Below are positions 1 through 9,329 of a stretch of 59,603 nucleotides of DNA, piece by piece; position 1 is the first letter of the stretch, and every line of letters begins with the position of its first letter. This DNA comes from Sphingopyxis sp. Its GTDB lineage: Bacteria > Pseudomonadota > Alphaproteobacteria > Sphingomonadales > Sphingomonadaceae. Location of the stretch: the NCBI GenBank assembly GCA_016463225.1, contig JAEMRT010000014.1:16111-75713 (forward strand). Direction: 5' to 3'. The notes under the pieces were generated by a model. The model did not search any database. It saw nothing but the letters and a program-made list of their open reading frames with translations, and had not been told where the DNA came from. The position numbers were made by a program, and so were the translations under genes.

Positions 1-161
1 CCTTCGACCTTGCCCTTCAGATTCTGGGCTTCGCCCTTGCGTTCCTGCGCCTCGCCTTCCTGGCGCAGACGCTCGTTGTCGGTCGCCTTGCCAATCGCCT
101 GCTTGGTGTTGCCGGCGGCTTCGTTGGCGAGACCTTTGGCTTTTTCGGTGAGTTCACCCAT
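1..161 (-). CDS. CsbD family stress-associated protein (3' part outside window)
   Basis: The gene reads leftward from an ATG at 159-161, preceded by a good AAGGAG Shine-Dalgarno, and runs off the left edge of the window after 53 codons. The visible N-terminus (MGELTEKAKGLANEAAGNTK) is Lys/Glu/Ala/Gly-rich, hydrophilic and low in complexity. This is the typical composition of CsbD-like proteins, small general-stress proteins of unknown biochemical role. The family call rests on composition and the N-terminal pattern only. The C-terminus cannot be checked. Confidence 0.75.
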   Translation of the reverse strand, partial: MGELTEKAKGLANEAAGNTKQAIGKATDNERLRQEGEAQERKGEAQNLKGKVE

Positions 162-304
162 GGAATTTCTCCTTAGCTGGTGGCCGAGGCGACGCTGCCT
201 CTTGTCTGACCAACCAGCTACCCCCGCCAATGTTCCGCTCATCCGACAAACCGTTCTGAAAAAAGGGCAATTGACCTCCAGCCCAAATGGGCTTGAATGT
301 CGGC

Positions 305-754
305 ATGACATTTTTACGCTTGATCCCGATCGCGGCAACCGCGCTGCTGCTCGCCCCCGCCACTCTCGCCCAGCCCGCGCGTCCGCAAGCCCCGTCGCAA
401 ATGCAGTTGCGCGGCCTGACTGATGAAGAGGCGAAGGCGCTGATCGCGAAAGTCGCTGACGCGCAATCAAAGGTGAAGAACAAGGAACAGGTCGTTTTCG
501 AACTGCTGTCCGGCGCCCCCGCCTTTTATCCGATGACGCGCACGACCCCGCGCGACGCTTTTCTCCGCCTGCCGCTCGCCAAGACGTTCAGCGTCGAGCG
601 TAAAGCGACCGACAACAAGCTGTGGCAGCCCTATCGCATCATCGTGCTGCCCGATGGCCCCGGCAAATTGCTGTGGGATGTCGAAGTCGTGCTGGGCATC
701 AATGGCCAGATCGAGCGCATCGAAATGCTCTACCGCCCACCAGCGCCCTTCTGA
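305..754 (+). CDS. Exported hypothetical protein
   Basis: A 149-residue protein starting at ATG 305 begins directly with a signal peptide (MTFLRLIPIAATALLLAPATLAQ, hydrophobic core then an AXA-like site near residue 21-23). An upstream in-frame ATG at 287 would add six residues and is less likely. The mature part has no motif I recognise. It has a charged helical stretch (about residues 35-60) followed by a mixed region ending in aromatic and basic residues. It is probably periplasmic. It faces the convergent amidohydrolase gene, only 7 bases away. Confidence 0.6.
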   Translation: MTFLRLIPIAATALLLAPATLAQPARPQAPSQMQLRGLTDEEAKALIAKVADAQSKVKNKEQVVFELLSGAPAFYPMTRTTPRDAFLRLPLAKTFSVERKATDNKLWQPYRIIVLPDGPGKLLWDVEVVLGINGQIERIEMLYRPPAPF

Positions 755-761
755 GCACGGC

Positions 762-1613
762 CTAAGGTTTCAGCTCCAAAAGATCGCGTGCGTTCCCGTG
801 GCGGATTTTGGCCTTTTCGGCGGGCGTGAGGTCCAGTTTTTCCAGCGCATCGAGCGTCTGTTTCAGCGAGAATTGCGGATAGTCCGACCCGATCAATATG
901 TGATCGATCCCGACGTTGCGCATCGTCCAGATAAACTCTTCCTCGATCGGCGCGTCAGCGGCGAGCGTGACCATCGCCGAAATGTCGAAATAAATATTGT
1001 CGCCGAACAGCCCTTCGGCGGTACGCGCCATTTTCAGGATGTTCCAGAAGCGGAAATTCAGCCCGCCCATATGCGCAAACACGAACTTCGTCTTCGGCGC
1101 CGCCAGTGCGAGGTTGAACAGCTTTTCGCTGTCACCGCCCGGCACGATATTGGCATTGTCCATCACGACCGTGATGCCAAGGTCGCCGGCGCGCCGGACC
1201 AGCGCCAGCACGCGCGGATCGACGGGATCGAACTTCTGCGTGTGGGGATGGATCTTGAGCAGCTTCACGCCCAGCCCGGCGACGCGCTGCAACTCGTCCA
1301 GCGCTGCGGCGCCGTCATAAGGATGAACCGTCGCGATCGGCACCATGGTCGGGTGCTTCGCCGCCAGCGCAAGCAGCGCATCATTGCGCGCGCGGATTTC
1401 CCGGGGGTTGCCTGCGAGGGCCTGGTTCGGACCGCCGAACCACATGCCCCCGAAACCGGTGATCGTCAGCCCCGCGTCCTCAACCTGCGCCTCATAGTCG
1501 CCGATCGACTTTTCGCCGTCCCATAGATGGACATGACTGTCGAATATCTGCTGCGCGCTGGCCGCACCGGGGGCGAGCAAGAGAGCCGCAGCGAGGAAAG
1601 GCAGGATTCTCAA
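762..1613 (-). CDS. Exported amidohydrolase family protein (Amidohydro_2-type TIM barrel)
   Basis: A 283-residue protein with an N-terminal signal peptide (cleavage near ASAQ, residues 18-21). The metal-site HxH motif follows immediately (DSHVHLWDG). Further barrel-end motifs are present: LLKIHPH, a conserved FAHMGG stretch, and a terminal GSDYP aspartate motif followed by the usual helical tail with a GNA motif. Together these fit the Amidohydro_2 family of metal-dependent hydrolases/decarboxylases. Export to the periplasm is unusual for this family but common among sphingomonad members. The substrate is not inferable. Confidence 0.8.
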   Translation of the reverse strand: MRILPFLAAALLLAPGAASAQQIFDSHVHLWDGEKSIGDYEAQVEDAGLTITGFGGMWFGGPNQALAGNPREIRARNDALLALAAKHPTMVPIATVHPYDGAAALDELQRVAGLGVKLLKIHPHTQKFDPVDPRVLALVRRAGDLGITVVMDNANIVPGGDSEKLFNLALAAPKTKFVFAHMGGLNFRFWNILKMARTAEGLFGDNIYFDISAMVTLAADAPIEEEFIWTMRNVGIDHILIGSDYPQFSLKQTLDALEKLDLTPAEKAKIRHGNARDLLELKP

Positions 1614-1624
1614 AACAGCCTCCC

Positions 1625-2395
1625 TCAGATCAGCCCCGCCAGCGGGCTCGACGGATCGGCATATTTGCGCAGCCCCATCCGCCCCGACAGATACGCATCG
1701 CGCCCCGCCTCGACCGCCAGCTTCATCGCGCGCGCCATGCGGATCGGGTCTTTCGCCTCTGCGATCGCGGTGTTCATCAACACGCCGTCGCAGCCCAGCT
1801 CCATCGCGACCGCGGCATCGCTCGCCGTGCCGACGCCCGCATCGACGAGCACCGGCACCGATGCGCCCTCGACAATCAGGCGGATCGTCACGCGGTTCTG
1901 GATGCCCAGCCCCGACCCGATCGGCGCGCCCAGCGGCATCACCGCAACCGCGCCCGCATCCTCAAGCTGCTTCGCCGCGATCGGATCGTCGACGCAATAG
2001 ACCATCGGCAGGAAGCCTTCCTTGGCCAGCACTTCGGTCGCTTCCAGCGTTTCGCGCATATTGGGATACAGCGTCTTCGCCTCGCCCAAGACCTCCAGCT
2101 TCACCAGATCCCAGCCGCCCGCCTCGCGCGCCAGCCGCAGCGTGCGGATCGCGTCGTCGGCGTTGAAACAGCCCGCGGTGTTGGGCAGGTAAGTGATCTT
2201 CTTCGGATCGATATAATCGGTGAGCATCGGCGCTGTTGGGTCCGACACATTGACCCGGCGTACCGCGACGGTGACGATCTCGGCGCCTGACGCCGCGACC
2301 GCCGCCGCATTCTGCTCAAAATCCTTATACTTGCCGGTGCCGACAATCAGCCGCGACGTGAAAGTCCGTCCGGCAACGCTCCAAGTGTCGGTCAA
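1625..2395 (-). CDS. thiG: Thiazole synthase ThiG
   Basis: ThiG condenses 1-deoxy-D-xylulose-5-phosphate, dehydroglycine and ThiS-thiocarboxylate sulfur into the thiazole phosphate moiety of thiamine. The 256-residue length is typical. Family landmarks are [11 protein letters not shown] near the N-terminus, the Schiff-base lysine in [10 protein letters not shown], and the phosphate-binding [11 protein letters not shown] and [12 protein letters not shown] segments. The start is a TTG at 2393-2395 that overlaps the thiS stop (bases TTGTTGA). The Shine-Dalgarno GGGAGG lies inside the last thiS codons, six bases before this TTG. No ATG or GTG is available nearby. The overlap implies translational coupling to thiS. 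Confidence 0.93.
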   Translation of the reverse strand: MTDTWSVAGRTFTSRLIVGTGKYKDFEQNAAAVAASGAEIVTVAVRRVNVSDPTAPMLTDYIDPKKITYLPNTAGCFNADDAIRTLRLAREAGGWDLVKLEVLGEAKTLYPNMRETLEATEVLAKEGFLPMVYCVDDPIAAKQLEDAGAVAVMPLGAPIGSGLGIQNRVTIRLIVEGASVPVLVDAGVGTASDAAVAMELGCDGVLMNTAIAEAKDPIRMARAMKLAVEAGRDAYLSGRMGLRKYADPSSPLAGLI

Positions 2396-2595
2396 CAACC
2401 GCCTCCCACAAAATGCACAATTTCCAGCGTATCGCCCTCGGCGAGCGCCACATCGGCCAGCGTCGAGCGCGGTACGATTTCGCGGTTGCGCTCGACCGCC
2501 ACCTTTTTGACATCGAGGCCCAGCGAGGCGACGAGGTCGGCGATGCTGCCATCGCGCACCTGCCTTGGATCGCCGTTGAGGATGACCGAGATCAC
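2392..2595 (-). CDS. thiS: Sulfur carrier protein ThiS
   Basis: A 67-residue beta-grasp sulfur carrier that delivers thiocarboxylate sulfur to ThiG. It starts at GTG 2593-2595 with an AAGGCGGA ribosome site eight bases upstream. The [15 protein letters not shown] and [13 protein letters not shown] signatures are clear. Oddly the chain does not end at Gly-Gly but reads GGGC before the stop, so one Cys follows the glycines. The tail codons double as the Shine-Dalgarno of thiG. Either the Cys is removed or tolerated, or the tail is constrained by the overlap. Confidence 0.88.
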   Translation of the reverse strand: MISVILNGDPRQVRDGSIADLVASLGLDVKKVAVERNREIVPRSTLADVALAEGDTLEIVHFVGGGC

Positions 2596-2676
2596 TGGGG
2601 AATCCGCCTTGCTTTGCCTTTTGCCGAGCAGCCCATATAGGGGGAGCGCATAGCGCCGCAACCGAAAGCCCCTGCA

Positions 2677-3117
2677 TTGACCGACAAGCCGACCGTTTTT
2701 GTTCTCTCCGGCCCCAACCTCAACCTGCTCGGCACGCGCGAGCCGGAGATTTACGGCCACGATACGCTGAATGACATCCACGCCCGGCTCGAGGCGCAGG
2801 CCGCCGAACTGGGGCTGCGCGTCGAGTGCCGCCAGACCAACCATGAAGGCGTCCTGATCGACTGGCTGCACGAAGCGTACATCGCGGGCGCCAAGGCGGT
2901 GTTGCTCAACGCGGGCGGCTATACGCATACCTCGATCGCGCTCCACGATGCGATCAAGTCGATCAAGGTGCCGGTGATCGAGGTTCATTTGTCGGACCCG
3001 ATGCAGCGCGAGAGCTTCCGCCACCTCAGCTATGTCGGCATGGCCGCCGTCGCCCATTTTGCAGGCCATGGCGCGAACAGCTATACGCTGGCGCTGGACG
3101 CCGCCGCGCGTCTCTGA
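2677..3117 (+). CDS. aroQ: Type II 3-dehydroquinate dehydratase
   Basis: A 146-residue dodecameric-type dehydroquinase that catalyses step three of the shikimate pathway. Signatures are [16 protein letters not shown] (residues 12-27, with the flexible-loop Arg and catalytic Tyr), [12 protein letters not shown] (81-92) and EVHLSDP (102-108, with the catalytic His). The start is a TTG at 2677. No in-frame ATG precedes the conserved FVLSGPN strand. It is divergent from thiS and heads an aroQ-accB-accC run, an order frequent in alphaproteobacteria. Confidence 0.95.
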   Translation: MTDKPTVFVLSGPNLNLLGTREPEIYGHDTLNDIHARLEAQAAELGLRVECRQTNHEGVLIDWLHEAYIAGAKAVLLNAGGYTHTSIALHDAIKSIKVPVIEVHLSDPMQRESFRHLSYVGMAAVAHFAGHGANSYTLALDAAARL

Positions 3118-3185
3118 CAAGAGGGCGCATCAAAAACGGGGTCTGAGCGTCGGTGTACCGACGCCGCAACAACAGGAAAATTCTC

Positions 3186-3665
3186 ATGGGTGACCATAAA
3201 GACGATGGCATCAATATCGATCCGGCCTATGTGCGCGCGCTCGCCGAACTGCTCGACGATACCAGCCTGACCGAAATCGAAGTCGAGGACGGCGACCGCA
3301 AGGTCCGCGTCGCGCGAAAGGCTGCGGTTGCCGCCGCGCCGGTGGCTTATGCGCCCGCGCCTGCCGCGGCGCCCGCTGCCGCCGCTCCGGCCGCAGCGCC
3401 CGCCGCTGCCGCACCCGCCGCCGACAGCTTTGCTGGCGCGGTCAAATCGCCGATGGTCGGCACCGTCTATCTCTCGCCCGAACCCGGCGCGCCCAATTTC
3501 GCCGCCATCGGTTCGGCGGTAAAGGAAGGCGACACCGTCCTGATCATCGAGGCGATGAAGGTGATGAACCCGATCGTCGCGCCGACGTCGGGCACGCTGA
3601 AAGCGGTGCATGTCGAGAACAGCCAGCCGGTCGAGTTCGACCAGCCGCTGTTCACCATCGGCTGA
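3186..3665 (+). CDS. accB: Acetyl-CoA carboxylase biotin carboxyl carrier protein
   Basis: A 159-residue BCCP, the biotinylated subunit of acetyl-CoA carboxylase that starts fatty-acid synthesis. The ATG at 3186 gives the expected N-terminus. An upstream in-frame start at 3153 would add eleven unsupported residues. An N-terminal helix is followed by an Ala/Pro-rich linker (about residues 47-85) and a C-terminal lipoyl/biotinyl domain, with the biotin-accepting Lys125 in EAMKVMN. accC follows after 7 bases, so the two are co-transcribed. Confidence 0.96.
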   Translation: MGDHKDDGINIDPAYVRALAELLDDTSLTEIEVEDGDRKVRVARKAAVAAAPVAYAPAPAAAPAAAAPAAAPAAAAPAADSFAGAVKSPMVGTVYLSPEPGAPNFAAIGSAVKEGDTVLIIEAMKVMNPIVAPTSGTLKAVHVENSQPVEFDQPLFTIG

Positions 3666-3672
3666 TCAAAAC

Positions 3673-5034
3673 ATGGCCATCGAAAAGCTCCTGATCGCCA
3701 ACCGCGGCGAGATCGCGCTGCGTATCCACCGCGCCTGCCACGAAATGGGCATCAAGACCGTCGCGGTGCATTCGACCGCCGACGCCGATGCCATGCACGT
3801 CCGCCTCGCCGACGAAGCCGTGTGCATCGGCCCGCCCGCTGCCAAGGACAGCTATCTCAACATCCCCGCGATTATTTCGGCCGCCGAGATCACCGGCGCC
3901 GACGCGATCCATCCGGGCTACGGTTTCCTGTCCGAAAACGAGCGCTTCGCCGAGATCATCGAAGCGCACGACATGATCTTCGTCGGGCCGAAGCCCGAGC
4001 ATATCCGCACAATGGGCGACAAGGTCGAGGCGAAGCGCACTGCGGTCGCGCTCGGCTTGCCCGTCGTTCCGGGCTCCCCCGGTGCGGTGACCTATGGCGA
4101 CGAAGCCCGCAAAATAGCCGAAGGCATCGGCTATCCGGTGCTGATCAAGGCCGCCTCGGGCGGCGGCGGGCGCGGCATGAAGGTCGTTCCCGACGCCGAC
4201 AGCCTCGAAAGCCTGATGGGGCAGGCGTCGAGCGAAGCGGCCGCCGCTTTCGGCGACCCGACCGTTTACATGGAAAAATATCTCGGTAACCCGCGCCACA
4301 TCGAATTCCAGGTGTTCGGCGACGGCAAGGGGACCGCCATCCATTTGGGCGAGCGCGACTGCTCGCTCCAGCGCCGCCACCAGAAGGTGCTCGAAGAAGC
4401 GCCTTCCCCGATCATTTCGGCCGACGAGCGCGCGCGCATGGGCAAGGTCTGCGCCGACGCGATGGCGGCGATGCACTATCGCGGCGCCGGCACGATCGAA
4501 TTCCTGTGGGAAAATGGCGAATTTTTCTTCATCGAAATGAACACGCGCATCCAGGTCGAGCATCCCGTGACCGAAATGATCACCGGCTTCGACCTCGTCC
4601 GCGAACAGATTCGCATCGCGGGCGGTTCGGACCTGTCGGTAAAACAGGAAGATCTGGAATTCCGCGGCCATGCGATGGAATGTCGCATCAACGCCGAAGA
4701 CCCGCGCACCTTCATGCCCTCGCCGGGCAAGGTCACCAATTATCACGCCGCGGGCGGCATGCACGTCCGCGTCGATAGCGGGCTTTATGCCGGCTATTCG
4801 ATCCCGCCCTATTATGACAGCATGATCGGCAAGCTGATTGTCTATGGTCGCACCCGCGAAAGCTGCATGATGCGGATGCGCCGCGCGCTCGAGGAAATGG
4901 TGATCGCCGGGGTCAAAACTAACATCCCGCTGCATCAGGCACTGCTCGCCGATCCCGATGTGATCAACGGCAACTACACAATCAAATGGCTGGAGGAATG
5001 GCTCGCGCAGCAGGATGCGGAGGCGAAAGCCTAA
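3673..5034 (+). CDS. accC: Acetyl-CoA carboxylase biotin carboxylase subunit
   Basis: A 453-residue ATP-grasp biotin carboxylase that carboxylates biotin on AccB using ATP and bicarbonate. Visible features are the N-terminal [12 protein letters not shown] motif, [10 protein letters not shown], the glycine-rich ATP lid [41 protein letters not shown] (catalytic Glu/Asn/Arg loop) and the C-terminal biotin-carboxylase domain. The ATG at 3673 gives the canonical [13 protein letters not shown] start. Palindromic repeat A1 lies directly downstream and may end the transcript. Confidence 0.97.
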   Translation: MAIEKLLIANRGEIALRIHRACHEMGIKTVAVHSTADADAMHVRLADEAVCIGPPAAKDSYLNIPAIISAAEITGADAIHPGYGFLSENERFAEIIEAHDMIFVGPKPEHIRTMGDKVEAKRTAVALGLPVVPGSPGAVTYGDEARKIAEGIGYPVLIKAASGGGGRGMKVVPDADSLESLMGQASSEAAAAFGDPTVYMEKYLGNPRHIEFQVFGDGKGTAIHLGERDCSLQRRHQKVLEEAPSPIISADERARMGKVCADAMAAMHYRGAGTIEFLWENGEFFFIEMNTRIQVEHPVTEMITGFDLVREQIRIAGGSDLSVKQEDLEFRGHAMECRINAEDPRTFMPSPGKVTNYHAAGGMHVRVDSGLYAGYSIPPYYDSMIGKLIVYGRTRESCMMRMRRALEEMVIAGVKTNIPLHQALLADPDVINGNYTIKWLEEWLAQQDAEAKA

Positions 5035-5042
5035 TTCGCTAT

Positions 5043-5120
5043 CGTCACCCCGGCGAAGGCCGGGGTCTCACCGACTGCTTCTGACGCACCGCCGTCATCC
5101 CGGCCTTCGCCGGGATGACG
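5043..5120. repeat. Palindromic repeat, family A, copy 1
   Basis: An imperfect inverted repeat: a left arm beginning CGTCACCCCGGCGAAGGCC (5043-5070) and a right arm near 5093-5120 that is its near-complement, with a non-conserved centre. Each arm is also internally palindromic (CCGGCGAAGGCCGG type). Related copies lie at 13398-13475 and 28993-29070, all intergenic. This copy follows accC and may act as a transcription terminator or mRNA stabiliser. Confidence 0.8.
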
Positions 5121-5196
5121 GATACTATTCGCGATGCGCCCAGCTGTGCGCCACCTCACTTTCACTCCCCGGCATTATTGGCTATGGGCTTTAACC

Positions 5197-6555
5197 ATGG
5201 TCAAAAACTCCTCTGTTTCAGCGCGCCACGCCGCGACTTTTCTTCTCCCGCTCAGCCTGCTCGCCGCGCCCGCGTTCGCCCAGTCGGGGGTGAAGGAGGA
5301 TTCGGTCGTCCTCCAGCCCGACAAGGTTGCCGACGATGCACCGGTGATCGCGGCGCAGATCGCATTGCCGAACTGGTCGGAGGAAAATGCCACCGCGCTT
5401 CTCAGCGTGATCGAAAAAGTCGGCGCCGAAGGCCTGTTCGCCAAGGACTATAATCCCGATGCCCTCGCCGCCGCGATCCTGGCGGATGATCAGGCGCGGC
5501 TCGACAAGGTCGCGACCGACACCTTCCTGCTGCTCGCCACCCACCTGCGCGATGGCCGCACGCCCAATGCGGCGCGCAAACAATGGTTCATGGTCGACAG
5601 CGACGGCGACAGCGAGCCGCTGCTGGCGCTGCTCGGGACCGCCCTGAACGCCGGGTCTGTCCGTGAGACGCTGATCGGTCTCAACCCCGTCCACCCCGAC
5701 TTCGCGGTCCTCAAGGCTTCGCTCGCCAAGACCAGGGCAGCCGCCGACGCCAACGCCATCCGCGTCAACATGGAACGCTGGCGCTGGATGCCGCGCGCGC
5801 TCGGCGAACGCTACGTCGTCAGCAATGTCCCCGAATATATCACCCGCGTCGTCCATGGCGGCACGATCATCGCGACGCACAAGGCCGTCGTCGGCAAGCC
5901 GGCAACCGCGACGCCGCAGCTGAATCCGATGGCGACCGGCATCATCGTCAACCCGACCTGGACGCTGCCGCGCAGCATCATCAACGAAGGCATCGGCGCG
6001 ACGATCGCGCGCAACCCGGCGTCGGCGCGCGCGCAAGGCTATACCTGGACGGGCAGCGGCAAGACATTGTCGGTCGTCCAGCAACCCGGGGCGAACAACG
6101 CCCTCGGCGTAATGAAGATGGAAATGCTCAACGAGCATGCGATTTACCTCCACGACACGCCCTCAAAGGGCGCGTTCAACGCCGCTACGCGCGCGTTCAG
6201 CCATGGCTGCATCCGCACCGAACGCGCACTGCATTTCTCGGGCCTGATGGCGGTGATGTTCGCAGGCCAAAGCCCCGAAGCCTTTGGCGAGGCGATCGCC
6301 AGCGGCAAGACCACGCGCTTCGGTTTTGAAAAGCCCTTTCCCGTCTATGTCGCCTATTGGACGGTCATTCCCGACGGCAAGGGCGGCACCAAAAAGCTCG
6401 CCGATCTTTACGGCCGCGACGCACCGGTGGTGGCCAGCTTCGCCAAGCCGGGGCGGCCGACCGCAACGATCATTGCTCCGGTGGCACCGCCGGTGGTGCC
6501 GACGATCGAAACGACCGCCCGCGTAACGACCCCGGGAACGAGCGGGATTTATTGA
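5197..6555 (+). CDS. L,D-transpeptidase family protein (YkuD catalytic domain)
   Basis: A 452-residue exported L,D-transpeptidase that makes 3-3 peptidoglycan cross-links or anchors proteins to peptidoglycan. The start at 5197 gives a clean signal peptide ending AFAQ (about residue 29). An upstream in-frame ATG at 5134 would place 21 odd residues before it. The N-terminal helical domain resembles that of YcbB/LdtD-type enzymes. The catalytic YkuD motif HAIYLHDTPSK...SHGCIR places the nucleophile at about Cys338, with His336 next to it. The tail is Pro/Thr/Ala-rich and low in complexity. Confidence 0.9.
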   Translation: MVKNSSVSARHAATFLLPLSLLAAPAFAQSGVKEDSVVLQPDKVADDAPVIAAQIALPNWSEENATALLSVIEKVGAEGLFAKDYNPDALAAAILADDQARLDKVATDTFLLLATHLRDGRTPNAARKQWFMVDSDGDSEPLLALLGTALNAGSVRETLIGLNPVHPDFAVLKASLAKTRAAADANAIRVNMERWRWMPRALGERYVVSNVPEYITRVVHGGTIIATHKAVVGKPATATPQLNPMATGIIVNPTWTLPRSIINEGIGATIARNPASARAQGYTWTGSGKTLSVVQQPGANNALGVMKMEMLNEHAIYLHDTPSKGAFNAATRAFSHGCIRTERALHFSGLMAVMFAGQSPEAFGEAIASGKTTRFGFEKPFPVYVAYWTVIPDGKGGTKKLADLYGRDAPVVASFAKPGRPTATIIAPVAPPVVPTIETTARVTTPGTSGIY

Positions 6556-6607
6556 TAACCCGGGCTAACCAAAATTGTCGTCCTGCCCGCGAGGCGGGAA
6601 CGAGAAA

Positions 6608-7297
6608 TCAATTTCCCTCGGGCTGCGGCAACAGCAGCGCCAGCAGGATCGCGCGGCACTCGCCGTCGATCGTGCCATCGATCAGTTCGGGGCGAAACCG
6701 CCGCTGGAACGCCACCGTTGCGGCAAACCCGTCGGTCACATCGTAACCGAAGCGTTCAAGCGCGAGCAGGAAGCCGGCATCGGTCCACAGCGGATCGGTC
6801 AGCTTTTTGCGCGGGCGCGGCAACGCGAGACGGCGGCGCGCGAGCTCGTCCCACGGGAACAGCTCGCCCGGATCCTGCTTGCGCGTCGGCGCGATGTCAG
6901 AATGGCCGATGACATTGCCGCGGGTGATCGCGTGCCGGTCCTTGATGATGTGAACCAGCCGGACGACCGAGGCGACCTGCGGGTCGGGGAACGGGACATA
7001 GCCCCATTCATGCCCCGGATTGACGATCTCGATCCCCACGCTCGCTGAATTGATGTCGCTGATCCCGCGCCAGTGCGATTTTCCGGCGTGCCAGGCGCGC
7101 TTGTCCTCGGGCACCATATGGGTGATCTGGCCGTCCTCGCTGACGATATAATGCGCCGACACCTTTGAATCGGGATTGGCAAGCCAATCAATCGCTTCGG
7201 CGGCGCTCTTCATGCCGGTATAATGCAGCACGATCATCGAGATGGGCAGCGCGCGCTCGTCGAAATTGGGAGACCAGCGTTCGATAAAATCGCTCAT
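6608..7297 (-). CDS. N-acetylmuramoyl-L-alanine amidase (AmiD-like, Amidase_2 plus PG-binding domain)
   Basis: A 229-residue zinc amidase that cleaves the bond between muramic acid and the stem peptide. Zinc ligands can be assigned as His25 (IVLHYTG), His132 (GHSDIAP) and Asp142 (KQDPG). A catalytic Glu probably lies in SVGIEIVNPG. The C-terminal 60 residues resemble a PG_binding_1 domain (AALERFGYDV...AFQRRFRP). No signal peptide is visible, so it is cytosolic (muropeptide recycling) or non-classically exported. It lies 67 bases downstream of cheR on the same strand. Confidence 0.9.
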   Translation of the reverse strand: MSDFIERWSPNFDERALPISMIVLHYTGMKSAAEAIDWLANPDSKVSAHYIVSEDGQITHMVPEDKRAWHAGKSHWRGISDINSASVGIEIVNPGHEWGYVPFPDPQVASVVRLVHIIKDRHAITRGNVIGHSDIAPTRKQDPGELFPWDELARRRLALPRPRKKLTDPLWTDAGFLLALERFGYDVTDGFAATVAFQRRFRPELIDGTIDGECRAILLALLLPQPEGN

Positions 7298-7364
7298 GCG
7301 CTCCGGAGACCCGTCCTCTGCTTGCCAAGCTGTCGATTGCGCCAGTGGCGCGCAAAAAGCAAGG

Positions 7365-8222
7365 TCAGGCCGCTGCCGCGCGCCGCTGTTGCTGATCAGC
7401 GGGCTCGTAAAGACCGCGCAGCCGCGGGCTGGCGACGAACTGGTCGGTTTGTCCCAGCACCGTTTCGCCCGCCCCGAGCACGAGGAAGCTTTGCGGCGCC
7501 GCCATCGCGCGCAATTTCGCGAACGCCTTTTGCCGCATCGGCGCCGAGAAATAGAGCAGCAGGTTGCGGCAGAAGATCAGGTCGGCGGGACTGGCTAGCG
7601 GCGGCCGGTCGGTCAGCATATTCTGCACCGAAAAATCGATCCGGCGGCGCAAATCCGCCTTGGCCAGCCAGCCACCCTCGGTCTGGTCGAACCAGCGCAC
7701 CATGCGCTGCACCGGCAAGCCGCGCTGGATTTCGAACTGGCTGTACAGGCCGACGCGGGCGCGGCTGATCGCGTGATAGCTGACGTCGGTGCCGACGATA
7801 TCGACCTGCCAGCCCGCCCATTTCTCGCCCTGTTCGGCGATGAGCATCGCCAGCGAATAGGCCTCCTGTCCGGTCGATACGCCGCAATGCCAGATCGTCA
7901 GCCGCCGACGCAATTTGTTGATCTCGCGCAGCTTCTCAAGCACGGTGACAGCTATGTCATCGAATAGGCTGTATTCACGGTAAAAATAAGTTTCGTTGTT
8001 GAGCATGGCATCGACGGTGTCGTCGAGCAACTGGCGACTGTTCGATGTGACCAGCGCCGCGACCAGTGCATCGAGATCGGCGATATTGTGGCGCTGCATC
8101 ACCGGTTTGAGCGACATTTCGATGCGCCAGATGCGGCTGGGGGAAAGCGTCTGTCCCGTCCGCGATTCGAGTACGCCCATCAGAACACGATAGGCCGATT
8201 CGCTGGCGCTGCCGCCCATCAT
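7365..8222 (-). CDS. cheR: Chemotaxis protein methyltransferase CheR
   Basis: A 285-residue S-adenosylmethionine-dependent methyltransferase that methylates glutamates on chemoreceptors. It has an N-terminal all-helical CheR_N region (to about residue 75, with the NNETYFYRE motif) and a Rossmann methyltransferase domain (WHCGVSTGQEAYSLAM as SAM motif I, VDIVGTDVS, DLIFCRNLLLYFS). The initiator ATG overlaps the cheB stop as ATGA at 8219-8222, so translation is coupled to cheB. It has an Ala/Arg-rich tail. No methyl-accepting receptor is encoded in the window. Confidence 0.94.
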   Translation of the reverse strand: MMGGSASESAYRVLMGVLESRTGQTLSPSRIWRIEMSLKPVMQRHNIADLDALVAALVTSNSRQLLDDTVDAMLNNETYFYREYSLFDDIAVTVLEKLREINKLRRRLTIWHCGVSTGQEAYSLAMLIAEQGEKWAGWQVDIVGTDVSYHAISRARVGLYSQFEIQRGLPVQRMVRWFDQTEGGWLAKADLRRRIDFSVQNMLTDRPPLASPADLIFCRNLLLYFSAPMRQKAFAKLRAMAAPQSFLVLGAGETVLGQTDQFVASPRLRGLYEPADQQQRRAAAA

Positions 8223-9319
8223 GGCCGGCGGCGCCCGGGCCGGAAGCTGCCGAGCATCAGCGCGATCGCGTCAGGATTGAGCGTTGCGGCAGCAATTCCT
8301 GCCTTGGCCACTGCGCCGGGCATGCCCCAGATGACGCAGCTTTCGGGCGCCTGCGCAAAAATCGTGCCGCCAGCCTCTTTCAGCCGCGCCGCGCCAACCG
8401 CGCCGTCGCGGCCCATGCCGCTCAGGATCACGGCCACGCCGCCCTTGCCGTAAACCTCGGCAACCGAGTCGAGCATCGGATCGGCTGACGGGCAGCAACC
8501 ATTGTCGACAACGCGGTGATCGAGCGCAATTTGATGCCGACGACCGTTGGCCACGACGAGCAGGTGTGCGTCCCCCGGCGCGAGATAAATATGGTCGCGC
8601 TCGACCGTCATCCCCGCCTGCGCGACGCGCACCCGGCGGTCGGTCATCGTCGCTATTTGCCTGGCGTAAAATTCCATGAAGGCGTCGGGCAGATGCTGGG
8701 TGAGCAAGATCGGCGCGGTGATACGCGGGTCGAGGTTGGCGAGGAAATTGGCGAACGCCGGAATCCCGCCGGTCGATGCGGCGACGGCAATACATTCGAT
8801 CGGCTGGTCGCTGTCGATCGCCAGCGCGACCGGCGCCGGGGCGCGGCGTTCGGCTACGGGAACCGGCGCCGGGAAATCCTGCTGGTTGCCCAGCGTCATG
8901 ATGCGGTCGGTGAGCACCTCGGCAAAGCGGCCGGAAAAACTGCCGCGTCCGGGCTTGGCCAGCGTATCGCTGGCGCCGAGCGCGAGCGCTTCGATCGCCG
9001 CCGGGCCCCCTTCGACACAGTTTGACGAGAGGATCAACACCCGCGCCTTTGCGGCGCGCTTCAGGATATGCGGCAGCGCATCGATGCCGCTCATCCCGGG
9101 CATTTCGATGTCGAGCACCACGACATCAACGGGCTCGCGCGCCAGAAACGCGAGCGCGTCGTGCGCAGAGGCGACGGAGGCGCAGATTTCGAGCCCGCGC
9201 CGCTGATCGACGATGCGTTCGAGGATACTTCGCACAACAAGGCTGTCATCGACGAGCATGACCCGCACCGTTCGCACCGACGGCTCGGGATGGGAATTGC
9301 GGGGTAGCGGCTGCGCCAT
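8219..9319 (-). CDS. cheB: Chemotaxis response regulator protein-glutamate methylesterase CheB
   Basis: A 366-residue two-domain protein with an N-terminal receiver (VMLVDDSLVVRS, phosphoacceptor Asp in VVLDIEMPGMSG) and a C-terminal methylesterase (Ser in AASTGGIPAF, His in LLTQHLPDAF, Asp in LSGMGRDGAVG). It demethylates and deamidates chemoreceptors when phosphorylated by CheA. Of the clustered ATGs I chose 9317-9319 because AAGG lies at proper spacing. ATG 9323-9325 is also possible. It is ten bases from the cheY stop and overlaps cheR. Confidence 0.94.
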   Translation of the reverse strand: MAQPLPRNSHPEPSVRTVRVMLVDDSLVVRSILERIVDQRRGLEICASVASAHDALAFLAREPVDVVVLDIEMPGMSGIDALPHILKRAAKARVLILSSNCVEGGPAAIEALALGASDTLAKPGRGSFSGRFAEVLTDRIMTLGNQQDFPAPVPVAERRAPAPVALAIDSDQPIECIAVAASTGGIPAFANFLANLDPRITAPILLTQHLPDAFMEFYARQIATMTDRRVRVAQAGMTVERDHIYLAPGDAHLLVVANGRRHQIALDHRVVDNGCCPSADPMLDSVAEVYGKGGVAVILSGMGRDGAVGAARLKEAGGTIFAQAPESCVIWGMPGAVAKAGIAAATLNPDAIALMLGSFRPGRRRP

Positions 9320-9329
9320 CGACATCGCC

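Noticed and set aside
654..1526. 290-codon plus-strand open frame opposite the amidohydrolase
   Set aside because: Antisense to motif-rich coding sequence; its own translation shows no recognisable domain.
2596..2676. TPP riboswitch ahead of thiS
   Set aside because: The 81-base gap lacks the conserved CUGAGA and other thi-box segments and is too short for the aptamer plus expression platform.
3652..4935. 427-codon minus-strand open frame opposite accC
   Set aside because: Shadow of a highly conserved gene; composition typical of reverse frames in high-GC DNA and no ribosome site.
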